Below are positions 1 through 7,415 of a stretch of 54,827 nt of DNA, piece by piece. The notes under the pieces are model-generated. The model did no database searches and was not told where the DNA came from. It saw nothing but the letters and a program-made list of their open reading frames with translations. Source of the stretch: Candidatus Kuenenia stuttgartensis. Its GTDB lineage: Bacteria > Planctomycetota > Planctomycetia > Pirellulales > UBA1268. Location: contig CALQRA010000004.1 in assembly GCA_943332855.1 (NCBI GenBank), positions 1-54,827 on the forward strand, in the 5' to 3' direction. How positions within the stretch are numbered: the stretch's first letter is position 1; every line of letters begins with the position of its first letter. The translations under genes and the position numbers were made by a program.

Positions 1-19
1 CCCCCCCCCCCCCCCCCCC
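1..19. repeat. Homopolymer C tract at window edge
   Basis: The window opens with 19 consecutive C residues, followed by an A-rich and C-rich stretch to about position 50. No gene lies here. A run this long at the very edge suggests a contig end or a sequencing or assembly artefact rather than biology. Positions 20 to 174 hold nothing I can assign. Confidence 0.8.
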
Positions 20-174
20 GTGTAAAGAAAAAAACCCCCACGCACAAACGGCCCCACGGTTCATCGATCGACTCGGGGCTTCGCTGCCATTTGGTTCCCG
101 CCAGCAGCCTGTCACTTTTTCTTGCCTCGCGCCCGCCTTTCGGAAGCCGCCGCCAACGCGTAGCCGCCAAACCC

Positions 175-771
175 TCACGGCTGCGGCGGGAGGAGTTGGG
201 CGAGGGCGAAGGAGACGGCCGCGCCGGTGTCGGCCGTGAGCAACGCGCTCTCAAGCGGCCCCTCCGGCCCGACCAGCGACTCGCGGGCGTAGCCCTCCGC
301 GCCCGGCTCCCGGAAGACGCGGGTTTGCCGAGTGGCCGCGTCGATCACCCACGCCTCGGGGATCCCGTGCCGGGCGTAGAGGGGCACCTTCACGCCGAGG
401 TCGTAGGCCAGGCTCGTGTCGGCCACCTCGATGACCACGAGGACATCCTCCGGGCCCGGATGGGCCGACATATAGCCATCGGCCCGCGGGCGGAGGAGGG
501 CGATGTCGGGCTCCGGCTCGCATGAGTCGTCGAGGCGGAGCGGGTTTTGGCACCACACGATGACGCCACCGCCGACGGAGCGGCAGAGGAAGGCGGTCAG
601 CCGCGCCACGATCGCGGCATGGAGGGCTCCGATCGGCGGTAGGTCGATGACCTCTCCGTCGATGAGCTCAACCCGGTCGCCGGCGGCGAAAATGCCCGCC
701 TCCCCCATCCGATGAAAATCGGAGACCGTCAGCCGGTGCCGGCAAGGGGCCGTGCGCGGGATCGTGGCCAT
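175..771 (-). CDS. Uma2-family (DUF820) putative restriction endonuclease-like protein
   Basis: 198 aa, about the usual size for Uma2 proteins. The N-terminus has the typical layout: LTVSDF near residue 14, then the RVELIDGEVID stretch near 33-43. The PD-(D/E)XK-like core follows with EPDIALLRP near 87 and VLVVIEVADTS near 110, whose Asp and Glu-x-Val would be the metal ligands. YARHGIPEAWVID near 131 is the usual C-terminal signature. These proteins are predicted nucleases of uncertain role, often many per genome in cyanobacteria and planctomycetes. The start is set by the conserved N-terminus; no Shine-Dalgarno is visible because the 19-bp tandem repeat lies directly upstream. It stands alone. 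Confidence 0.88.
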   Translation of the reverse strand: MATIPRTAPCRHRLTVSDFHRMGEAGIFAAGDRVELIDGEVIDLPPIGALHAAIVARLTAFLCRSVGGGVIVWCQNPLRLDDSCEPEPDIALLRPRADGYMSAHPGPEDVLVVIEVADTSLAYDLGVKVPLYARHGIPEAWVIDAATRQTRVFREPGAEGYARESLVGPEGPLESALLTADTGAAVSFALAQLLPPQP

Positions 772-780
772 GGAAGGGGT

Positions 781-836
781 ATCCGGGAAGGACAGGGGTA
801 TCCGGGAAGGACAGGGTTATCCGGGAAGAATAGAAG
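781..836. repeat. Short tandem repeat, 19-bp unit, about 2.9 copies
   Basis: Three consecutive units begin ATCCGGGAAG at 781, 800 and 819. The first two differ by one base at their last positions and the third decays after about 10 bases. The array starts 10 bp upstream of the Uma2 gene start, where its leader and ribosome binding site would be. A further short inverted repeat (CATGGA at 883-888, TCCATG at 897-902) lies beyond it. No gene is evident between 772 and 990. Confidence 0.85.
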
Positions 837-990
837 ACGAGGATTGCGGGCGGGAGACTCGCACCAACGCCCCCGAACAGGCCATGGATGGCTTGGTCCA
901 TGAACAGCCACAGCAAGGTACGGCTGGCGTCGAGGGTGCGTCAATCGACCGGAGATCGCTGATCATCGCCCTCCCGCCGACGGCGGCCCT

Positions 991-2004
991 TCACGCCTGG
1001 CCCATCCGCGCGCTCGCGCCGAGAAAGCGGCCGCGGAGAAACTCGTCCACGGCCATCGACCGCCGCCCCTCGGGCACGATCCGGCGGATGATCACCGTAC
1101 CGCCGTCGCCGCAGGCGACCACGAGCCCCGCATCGTCGGCCGTGACAATCGAGCCGGCCAGCGTGCCGGGGGGCGCCGCGGGGCCAACGACCACCTCCTC
1201 GAGCACCAGCCGCGTCGGGCTCGTGCCAGAATCGCCCCCGCCGGCGTGGAGGAACGTCGTCGCCCTTGGCCAGGGATCGAGGCCGCGCGGCATGCGCGCG
1301 ATCCGCGCCGCAGGGAGATTCCAATCGATGATCCCGTCGGCCTTGGAGAGCCGCGGTGCCTTGGTGACCAGCGTCGGATCTTGCGGTGTGCCGACCGCGC
1401 CGGCCGGCCGGTGCGGCGCGGCGACGCGTTGAATAGCCTCGAGCACAAGCTCGGGCCCGAAGGCCGCTAGCCGGGCCTCGAGCTGCGCGGCGGTCTCCGT
1501 CGCGCCGATCGGCGTCGATCGGGCATTGATCACGCTGCCACCGTCGAGCTGCGGGGTCATGTGGATGCAGCAGGCGCCGGTCACCTCGTCGCCGGCGAGG
1601 ATCGCCCACTGCACTGGCGCGGCACCGCGGTGCCGGGGGAGGAGCGAGCCGTGGAGATTGATGCCGCCAAGTGGGGCCACGCCGAGCACGGCCGGCACGA
1701 GGATCTGCCCGTAATCGCAAACGACGAGAAGATCAGGCGCGAGGGCCACAAGCTCGTCGATCGCCGCGGGATCATTGATCCGCTGCGGCGCCGTCACCAC
1801 GACACCGGACGCTTCCGCCGCCTCGCGCATCGGATTGACGGGGGCGCGCCGGCCCGGCGCGGCTTTGTCGGGGCGGGTGACCAAGGCGACGACCTGGTGA
1901 GGGGAAGCGAGGAGCGCCCGGAACATCGGCACAGCAAACGGCCCGGTGCCCATGACCACGATCCGCAGTCCGGCCACCTTCCCCGGATTGGGTGCCGGCT
2001 CCAT
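991..2004 (-). CDS. fmt: Methionyl-tRNA formyltransferase
   Basis: 337 aa, close to the family's usual 310-320. It formylates initiator Met-tRNA using 10-formyl-tetrahydrofolate. The N-terminal Rossmann domain begins RIVVMGTGPFAVPMF. The hallmark SLLPRHRGAAPVQWAI, preceded by the catalytic Asn-His (GGINLHGS), is near residue 135. MTPQLDGG carries the conserved catalytic Asp. A C-terminal OB-like domain follows. The start codon overlaps the def stop by one base (TGATG), so the two are translationally coupled. def-fmt clustering is the common bacterial arrangement. Confidence 0.97.
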   Translation of the reverse strand: MEPAPNPGKVAGLRIVVMGTGPFAVPMFRALLASPHQVVALVTRPDKAAPGRRAPVNPMREAAEASGVVVTAPQRINDPAAIDELVALAPDLLVVCDYGQILVPAVLGVAPLGGINLHGSLLPRHRGAAPVQWAILAGDEVTGACCIHMTPQLDGGSVINARSTPIGATETAAQLEARLAAFGPELVLEAIQRVAAPHRPAGAVGTPQDPTLVTKAPRLSKADGIIDWNLPAARIARMPRGLDPWPRATTFLHAGGGDSGTSPTRLVLEEVVVGPAAPPGTLAGSIVTADDAGLVVACGDGGTVIIRRIVPEGRRSMAVDEFLRGRFLGASARMGQA

Positions 2005-2657
2005 CAGGCACGCCCCCGGGCCGGACCAGCAGGCGTGCAGCGCGCGGACTCAAGCCGCGCCAGTTCGGCATGGTAGTGGGCGTCGGGAGGAAGCTCCCCG
2101 CGCGATTGCTTGCCGACGTACACCTCGAGCATCGTGTCGAGCACCCGGCGGGCTTCGAGCGCCGCGGCTTCCGGGAGGCGGTCGGTGAACAGCCGCCCCT
2201 CGAGGTGGTCAAACTCGTGCTGGACGACGCGGGCGAGGAATCCGTCGAGATCGAGACGGACCTGCTCCCCCTCGAGCGTCCAGGCCTCGAGGACCACCTT
2301 CTCCGGCCGGCGGACGTCCATCCGCAAGCCGGGCAAACTCAAGCACCCCTCCTCCTGGAGCGCCGTTCCGCGCGGTCGGGAGAGGGTCGGATTGATGAAC
2401 ACAAGCTCCTCACCGGAGTCGGGGTTGGCCTCGAGATTGACGATGAACAGCCGGTAGGGGAGGCCGACCTGATTGGCCGCCAGGCCGACCCCGACCGCGT
2501 CGTACATGATCTCAAACATCTGATCGATGGCGTCGCACAGGTCGTCGTCAATCCGCACCAGCGGGCTCGTCCGCCGCAGGAGGGCCGGGTGGGGGTATTC
2601 GACGAGCTCGATCCTGCCGATGCCGGCAGGTTCGGCGGGAGACGGCGTGCTTTCCAT
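2004..2657 (-). CDS. def: Peptide deformylase
   Basis: 217 aa. It removes the formyl group from nascent proteins. All three metal-site motifs are visible: GVGLAANQVG near residue 55, EEGCLSLPG near 100 (Cys ligand) and QHEFDHLEG near 145 (two His ligands and the catalytic Glu). The C-terminal tail after the HEFDH motif is somewhat long. It is the first gene of a def-fmt operon on the minus strand and is divergent from pgpA, with about 166 bp between start codons. Confidence 0.97.
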   Translation of the reverse strand: MESTPSPAEPAGIGRIELVEYPHPALLRRTSPLVRIDDDLCDAIDQMFEIMYDAVGVGLAANQVGLPYRLFIVNLEANPDSGEELVFINPTLSRPRGTALQEEGCLSLPGLRMDVRRPEKVVLEAWTLEGEQVRLDLDGFLARVVQHEFDHLEGRLFTDRLPEAAALEARRVLDTMLEVYVGKQSRGELPPDAHYHAELARLESARCTPAGPARGRA

Positions 2658-2823
2658 GATCGCCTGTGCGGAAACTCGGGTGGGGGGTGAAGCGGAGCAT
2701 TCTACCGCACCGCTCTCCGTCTGGTACGGAGGACGGGCCGCGAACGGGGCCGTAGACTACTGCCCGGTCGGATTGGCATGGCGACCGCCCCGCTCCCCCA
2801 ACACGTTCCCTGGCCCATTCCCG

Positions 2824-3354
2824 ATGACATCGCCCCCCCCAGCCCGTGCCCCCTCGGCAGCGAGCGCCGCCGAGCGCGTTCCCTGGTCGCAGCCGGCGGT
2901 GGTTCTCGCCACCTGCGGGTGGCTGGGGCGAATCCCCCGCGCCCCGGGCACGTTTGGGGCCGCCCTCGGCATCGGACTGTCGGCCGCAGCCGCAAGCTTG
3001 AAATGCCCGATCGGGGTCGAGGCCGCCGTGGTGGTCTTGTTGTGCGTTGTCGGCATCCCGATCTGTGGCCTCGCCGCGCGGCAGATGGGGCGTGGCAGCG
3101 ACCCCGGCGCAATCGTCTGGGACGAGATGGCGAGTGTTCCCCTCGGGCTGCTCCTCGTGCCGGCCGGCGAGCGGTCGCCGACGCTCCTCTTGGCAGCGTT
3201 CCTCCTCCATCGTCTGTTCGACATCTGGAAGCCCTTTCCCTGCCGTCAACTCGACCAAGGGCACGGCGGACTGGGGATCATGGCGGACGATTGGGGGGCG
3301 GCCGCGTGGATGGCCCTCGGACTGGCCGTCGGCCGGCAGGCCGGATGGTGGTGA
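2824..3354 (+). CDS. pgpA: Phosphatidylglycerophosphatase A
   Basis: 176 aa membrane protein that dephosphorylates phosphatidylglycerophosphate in phosphatidylglycerol synthesis. Family signatures are GRIPRAPGTFGAA near residue 38, IVWDEMA near 99 and HRLFDIWKPFP near 129, followed by a DD pair near 152. The reading frame is open far upstream to 2527 but that part is antisense to def and unlike the family. I therefore start at the ATG at 2824, which gives the usual length. A small gene of unknown function follows 26 bp downstream, probably cotranscribed. Confidence 0.93.
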   Translation: MTSPPPARAPSAASAAERVPWSQPAVVLATCGWLGRIPRAPGTFGAALGIGLSAAAASLKCPIGVEAAVVVLLCVVGIPICGLAARQMGRGSDPGAIVWDEMASVPLGLLLVPAGERSPTLLLAAFLLHRLFDIWKPFPCRQLDQGHGGLGIMADDWGAAAWMALGLAVGRQAGWW

Positions 3355-3380
3355 GCCGGTTACCAGAGGCGACGATCGGT

Positions 3381-4049
3381 ATGCGGCTGCTCCTTGTCGA
3401 TCACGGCTGTTGCGATCCACCCCACAGCCGGGTGTTCCGCTGCCGTGACTGGCTCCTCCCGGAGCGGATCGAGGTGCTGGCCTGCGGGCCGGCCTCGGTG
3501 TCGGCGCTCGCGGCCCCCACGCCGGGGCTCCACGGCATTCATCTGCGCGACATCGCCGCCGCCAACCGCACGTTTGCCCGGGCCGTCCGCGACGGCACCC
3601 CCCAGGCCTTTCTCGACACCAGCCCAACGATCCCGGCCCCGCTCCTCGGCCTGGTTCGCGAGACGGCCCGGCAGGCGATCGCGGAGGCGGTCGACGGCTT
3701 CGATCCCGCCGTGATCCTTGTCCTCCATGCGGGGATCTTCGCCGATCTCGCAGTCGAAACTGGCGTGCCGGTCGCGATCCATGTCGGCCCCGCCGATCTC
3801 CCCGCGGCGCGGCAAGACGAGCGGGTCCACGCGCTGGTGGCAGCGGCGCTGGTGTCGGCCGAGGTCGTGATGGCGGCCGACGCTACGACCGAGAGGCTGC
3901 TGAAGGCCGAATGGCTCGACGTGGCGGCCACGAACGTCGGGGCAGTGGCCGGGGTCGACGAGTCGGGTGGCCCCGCCCTCGCCGCGGCCGTCAGGCTCGC
4001 CGCCCGGCAGCGTGGCGGAGGAGGAGGCGGTCGATCTCCCCTGAGGTGA
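3381..4049 (+). CDS. Protein of unknown function, weakly glycosyltransferase-N-terminus-like
   Basis: 222 aa. No clear family. It starts MRLLLVDHGCCD and alternates beta-strand-like hydrophobic stretches (AVILVLHAGIFADL near 115, VPVAIHVGPADLP near 131, VVMAADATTERLL near 164) with helices. That pattern resembles the N-terminal Rossmann half of GT4 glycosyltransferases, but the nucleotide-sugar half is absent. It ends in a Gly/Arg tail. It lies 26 bp after pgpA. Its last 59 bases overlap the end of the convergent gene at 3991-4437. Function not assigned. Confidence 0.75.
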   Translation: MRLLLVDHGCCDPPHSRVFRCRDWLLPERIEVLACGPASVSALAAPTPGLHGIHLRDIAAANRTFARAVRDGTPQAFLDTSPTIPAPLLGLVRETARQAIAEAVDGFDPAVILVLHAGIFADLAVETGVPVAIHVGPADLPAARQDERVHALVAAALVSAEVVMAADATTERLLKAEWLDVAATNVGAVAGVDESGGPALAAAVRLAARQRGGGGGGRSPLR

Positions 4050-4437
4050 GGGCCGCCTCAAACGCCTCCCGGTCTCGATACACCGCCAGGCTCGTCAGCT
4101 GAACAACCCAGTTGTGGACCAGCGGCGTGATTGTGATCACCGCCCGGCCGTGGCGGCAGGCCTCCCAGATCTCGATCGCGGTCCCCATCGAAGCCTCGGG
4201 GACGAACGCGATGACGAGATCGAACTCGCGGCACATCGCCACGTGCCCGTCGAAGACCTCGCGGGCACGCTCGAGGGAGTAGCCGACCGAATTGGCATGA
4301 CCGGCATGCGGGTCGTAGACTTCCGCCTCGGGCCAAGCCCGCTGCACGACGTCGCGCAGCCCGGCCCGATAGTTTTGATCATGGACCAGCGCCGCTACGT
4401 GCGAGCCTTGCATGATCCCCGCGAGGAACACTCTCAT
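3991..4437 (-). CDS. Nucleoside 2-deoxyribosyltransferase-like protein
   Basis: 148 aa. The frame is open up to 4839, but the natural start is the ATG at 4435-4437, beginning MRVFLAGIMQGSH, a beta-strand plus loop typical of the fold. The key motif is SMGTAIEIWEACRHGRAVI near residue 92, matching the family's D/S-x-GT-x-x-E-x-G/W-A stretch. FDLVIAFVPEAS precedes it. The family breaks or exchanges N-glycosidic bonds of nucleosides, but many members in bacteria have unknown substrates. The start codon sits in a CATG shared with the divergent M20 peptidase; the 3' end overlaps its convergent neighbour by 59 bp. Confidence 0.72.
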   Translation of the reverse strand: MRVFLAGIMQGSHVAALVHDQNYRAGLRDVVQRAWPEAEVYDPHAGHANSVGYSLERAREVFDGHVAMCREFDLVIAFVPEASMGTAIEIWEACRHGRAVITITPLVHNWVVQLTSLAVYRDREAFEAALTSGEIDRLLLRHAAGRRA

Positions 4438-5686
4438 GGCAGCCTCCAAGCCCTCCCGTCCGGTCAAGTCCAAGCGCACCGTCGCCAGTGTACGACAGCC
4501 TGCCGGGGGCGCCGTGCCGACGCCCGATTTGGCCGCGGCCCGGAAGCTCGTCCTCGATCTCCTCGCGATCCCCGGCATCTCCGGTGACGAAAAGGCAATC
4601 GCCGAGCGGATCGTCCACCACCTCAAGGCCGCCGGTTGCCCCGCTGCCGCGATCCACTTCGACAACGCCCACACGAAGACGCCCACGAAGGGCAACGTCG
4701 GCAACCTCATCGTCAAGCTCCCCGGCACGGTGCCCGGGCCGCGCCGGCTGTTCATGGCCCACATGGACACGGTGCCGGTCTGCGTCGGGGCCAAGCCGGT
4801 GGTCGCCGGCAGGTACGTGAAGAGCGGCGACCCGACCACGGGCCTCGGCGCCGACGACCGGGCCGGGGTCGGCGTCGTGCTGACGACGGCGCTGGAGGTC
4901 CTGCGGCGCGGCCTCCCCTCCCCGCCGTTGACGTTCCTGTTCGGGATTCAGGAGGAGGTCGGCCTCTACGGGGCCCGGTATGTCTCCGCCGTCGATCTCG
5001 GCAAACCTGCTCTGGCCTTCAATTTCGACGGCGGCGCCGTCGAGAAGATCACCGTCGGCGCCACCGGCGGCTACCGGATGGATGTCGCGATCGAGGGGAT
5101 GCCGAGCCACGCGGGCGTCGCCCCGGAGAAGGGGATCTCCGCGATCGCGATCGCGGCGCTCGCCGTCGCCGACCTCGTCGAGCATGGCTGGCACGGCCTG
5201 ATCGAGAAAGAGGGGAAGCGGGGGACGAGCAATGTCGGCATCATCCATTCCGGTGCCGCCACGAATGTCGTCGCCGAGTCGGCCCATCTGCGGATCGAGG
5301 CCCGCAGCCACGATTCCGCCTTCCGGAAGAAGATCGTCAAGGCGATCGAGACGGCCTTCAAGGACGCCGCCAAGCGGGTCAAGAATGCCGCTGGCAAGTG
5401 TGGCAAGGTCGTCTGCGACGGCCATCTCGATTACGAGGCCTTCCGCCTCGGCGATGACGAGCCGTGTGTCGTCGCGGCGATCGATGCGGTCCGGGCCGAG
5501 GGGCTCGAGCCGCGGACGGAGGTCTCCAACGGCGGCCTCGACGCCAACTGGATGGCGGTCAACGGCGTTCCCACGGTGACGCTCGGCTGCGGCCAGATGG
5601 AGATCCACACGACGAAGGAGCAACTCGATCTGGCGGCCTACGAGACCGCCTGCGCGGTGGCGCTGCGGTTGGCCGTGGGAGGGTGA
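4436..5686 (+). CDS. M20-family metallopeptidase (peptidase T-like)
   Basis: 416 aa from the ATG at 4436. Metal-site motifs are in order: MAHMDTVP near 102 (His and Asp), LGADDRAGVG near 136 (bridging Asp), IQEEVGLYGARY near 172 (catalytic Glu pair), FNFDGG near 194 and the C-terminal His in MEIHTTKEQ near 392. The dimerisation-domain motif PSHAGVAPEKG is present, as in tripeptide aminopeptidases. No signal peptide, so it is probably cytoplasmic. The start is uncertain: 4436 overlaps the divergent gene's start codon, and an in-frame GTG at 4514 just before the conserved part would leave room for a promoter. The next gene begins 2 bp after the stop. Confidence 0.9.
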   Translation: MAASKPSRPVKSKRTVASVRQPAGGAVPTPDLAAARKLVLDLLAIPGISGDEKAIAERIVHHLKAAGCPAAAIHFDNAHTKTPTKGNVGNLIVKLPGTVPGPRRLFMAHMDTVPVCVGAKPVVAGRYVKSGDPTTGLGADDRAGVGVVLTTALEVLRRGLPSPPLTFLFGIQEEVGLYGARYVSAVDLGKPALAFNFDGGAVEKITVGATGGYRMDVAIEGMPSHAGVAPEKGISAIAIAALAVADLVEHGWHGLIEKEGKRGTSNVGIIHSGAATNVVAESAHLRIEARSHDSAFRKKIVKAIETAFKDAAKRVKNAAGKCGKVVCDGHLDYEAFRLGDDEPCVVAAIDAVRAEGLEPRTEVSNGGLDANWMAVNGVPTVTLGCGQMEIHTTKEQLDLAAYETACAVALRLAVGG

Positions 5687-5688
5687 GC

Positions 5689-7287
5689 ATGACCGCGCTC
5701 GGTCGGGGGCGCTGGTGGACGATCGGCCTCCTGGCCGCCACGACCTTCCTCGCTTTCGTGCCGGCGCTTCGCAGCGACTTCGTCTACGACTCGCGGATCC
5801 AGATCCTCACCGATCCTTTCATCCACGATGCGGCGAACTGGCCGGCGGTGTTGAGCGGTCGCGTGCTGGGGATGGATGTCCTCGACTTCAACCGGCCGGC
5901 AATGCTCGCGTCGCTGATGCTCGACGCCGCCATCTGGGGAAAAAGTCCCTTTGGCTACCACCTCACGAGTGTCCTCTTCCACGTGCTCAACGTGGTGCTT
6001 GTCTGGCTCCTCCTCGATCGGCTCGGGGACGATCGCCGCGGAAGCGGGCGGACAGACCGGGGGGTGTTCACGCCGGCGGTCCTCGGGGCGTTCGTCTTCG
6101 CCCTCCATCCGATCGTCACCGAGACCATCTGCGAGCCGAGCTACCGGGAGGATCTCCTCGTCGCAACGTTCACCCTCACCGCGCTGGTCATCGCGCTGGG
6201 CCGCACCCCGGCGCAGCCCCACGACGCGGCCGAGGGAACGGCCGACGGCACGGCGTGGAGGGTGGCGGCCTGCATGGGCTGCGCCCTGGTGGCCATCGCC
6301 AGCAAGGAATCGGGGATCGTGCTGCCGCCGCTCCTGCTGGTCGCGGCGGCGCTCTTCGACCGGGGAGGACCGCGGCGATTCTGGGGGATGGCGATCGGCG
6401 GCACGACGCTCGTGGTGATCGCGTTCCTCGCCGCCCGGTTCCTCCTCGAGCCGGCGGAGTCGCGGATCTTCGGCAAGCCGATCCCGCTCGGTGGATCATT
6501 CCTGGCGAGCTTGGCTCTTCAACCGCGGATCCTCGCCCTCGACGCGCAACTCATTTTCTGGCCCTTCAATCAGAGCGCCGACTACCAACTCTCGTCGCTC
6601 GATCACCTCCCTCTCCCCCGCGCGATCCTCGTGCTCGCGCTGCTGACCGCGGCGCTCGCCTGGGGGGCCCGGCACGACCGGCGGATCGTCCTGGCCACCG
6701 TAGTAATCGTCCTCTCGATCCTCCCCGTGGCCAATCTCTGGCCGATCTTCCAGCCGGCTGCCGACCGCTATCTCTATCTGCCCATGGTGGGGGTGGCGAT
6801 CATCGTCGCCAGCCTCCTCGACAGGCCGTGGTGGCCGGAAGGGTCTGCGGCCCGCCGTGGAGCGGTGGTGGCCGCCATGGCCGCAGTCGCCCTCCTCGCC
6901 GTGGGATGCGTTCGACGGCAGGCGGTCTGGCACGATCCGGTCGCGCTCTGGGAGGACACCTTCCGCAAGGAGCCGCAATCCTTCGCCGCGGCCTGGGGGC
7001 TGGGCGAAGCGCTTTTCGATGCCGGCAGGCCCGCGGAGGCGGAGCGGGCCGCGCGCACCGCCGTGAAGCTCTCCGGCGGCGAGGACGGTGGCGCCTGGGC
7101 GACGCTGGCGGTGATCGTCGCCGAGCGGGGCCGGAAGGACGAGGCCCGCGACCATCTCGCCCGGGCGCTGGCCGCCGATCCGCTCCTGGCCGATCCGGAC
7201 GACCGCGTCGCCACGCTGACGATGGAGCGACCGTGGGCGGAGCGGCTGAAGAAGCTCCTCGCCGAGATGGCCCAGGAGCCCCCCTGA
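5689..7287 (+). CDS. Polytopic membrane protein with C-terminal TPRs (TMTC/GT-C-like)
   Basis: 532 aa. About ten hydrophobic segments run from residue 10 to about 425. Motifs shared with the TMTC and related membrane-TPR proteins are FVYDSRIQI near 27 (the Asp-containing first periplasmic loop), FHVLNVVLVW near 99, FALHPIVTE near 140, ASKESG near 203 and DRYLYLPMVG near 360. About two TPR-like helical pairs (EALFDAGRPAEAERAARTA, then AERGRKDEARDHLARAL) close the protein. Relatives are predicted membrane glycosyltransferases or protein O-mannosyltransferase-like; the substrate here is unknown. It starts 2 bp after the M20 peptidase, so the two are probably one transcript. Confidence 0.82.
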   Translation: MTALGRGRWWTIGLLAATTFLAFVPALRSDFVYDSRIQILTDPFIHDAANWPAVLSGRVLGMDVLDFNRPAMLASLMLDAAIWGKSPFGYHLTSVLFHVLNVVLVWLLLDRLGDDRRGSGRTDRGVFTPAVLGAFVFALHPIVTETICEPSYREDLLVATFTLTALVIALGRTPAQPHDAAEGTADGTAWRVAACMGCALVAIASKESGIVLPPLLLVAAALFDRGGPRRFWGMAIGGTTLVVIAFLAARFLLEPAESRIFGKPIPLGGSFLASLALQPRILALDAQLIFWPFNQSADYQLSSLDHLPLPRAILVLALLTAALAWGARHDRRIVLATVVIVLSILPVANLWPIFQPAADRYLYLPMVGVAIIVASLLDRPWWPEGSAARRGAVVAAMAAVALLAVGCVRRQAVWHDPVALWEDTFRKEPQSFAAAWGLGEALFDAGRPAEAERAARTAVKLSGGEDGGAWATLAVIVAERGRKDEARDHLARALAADPLLADPDDRVATLTMERPWAERLKKLLAEMAQEPP

Positions 7288-7415
7288 TTGCGTTGCCGGG
7301 CCCGCCGCATCCCCGCCGGTGACCGCGGCCGATCCCAGCCGGTTCTCCTCCGCTCCCCATGGTGCTATCCTCCCTCGGAACACCGTCCCAACCTCGCAGG
7401 GAAGGAACCATCGCC

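Noticed and set aside
781..836. Possible CRISPR array
   Set aside because: The units are directly abutting with no spacers and there are no cas genes.
3991..4839. Longer version of the deoxyribosyltransferase-like gene starting at 4839
   Set aside because: The extra N-terminal 134 residues are antisense to the M20 peptidase and unlike the family; the ATG at 4437 begins the conserved fold.
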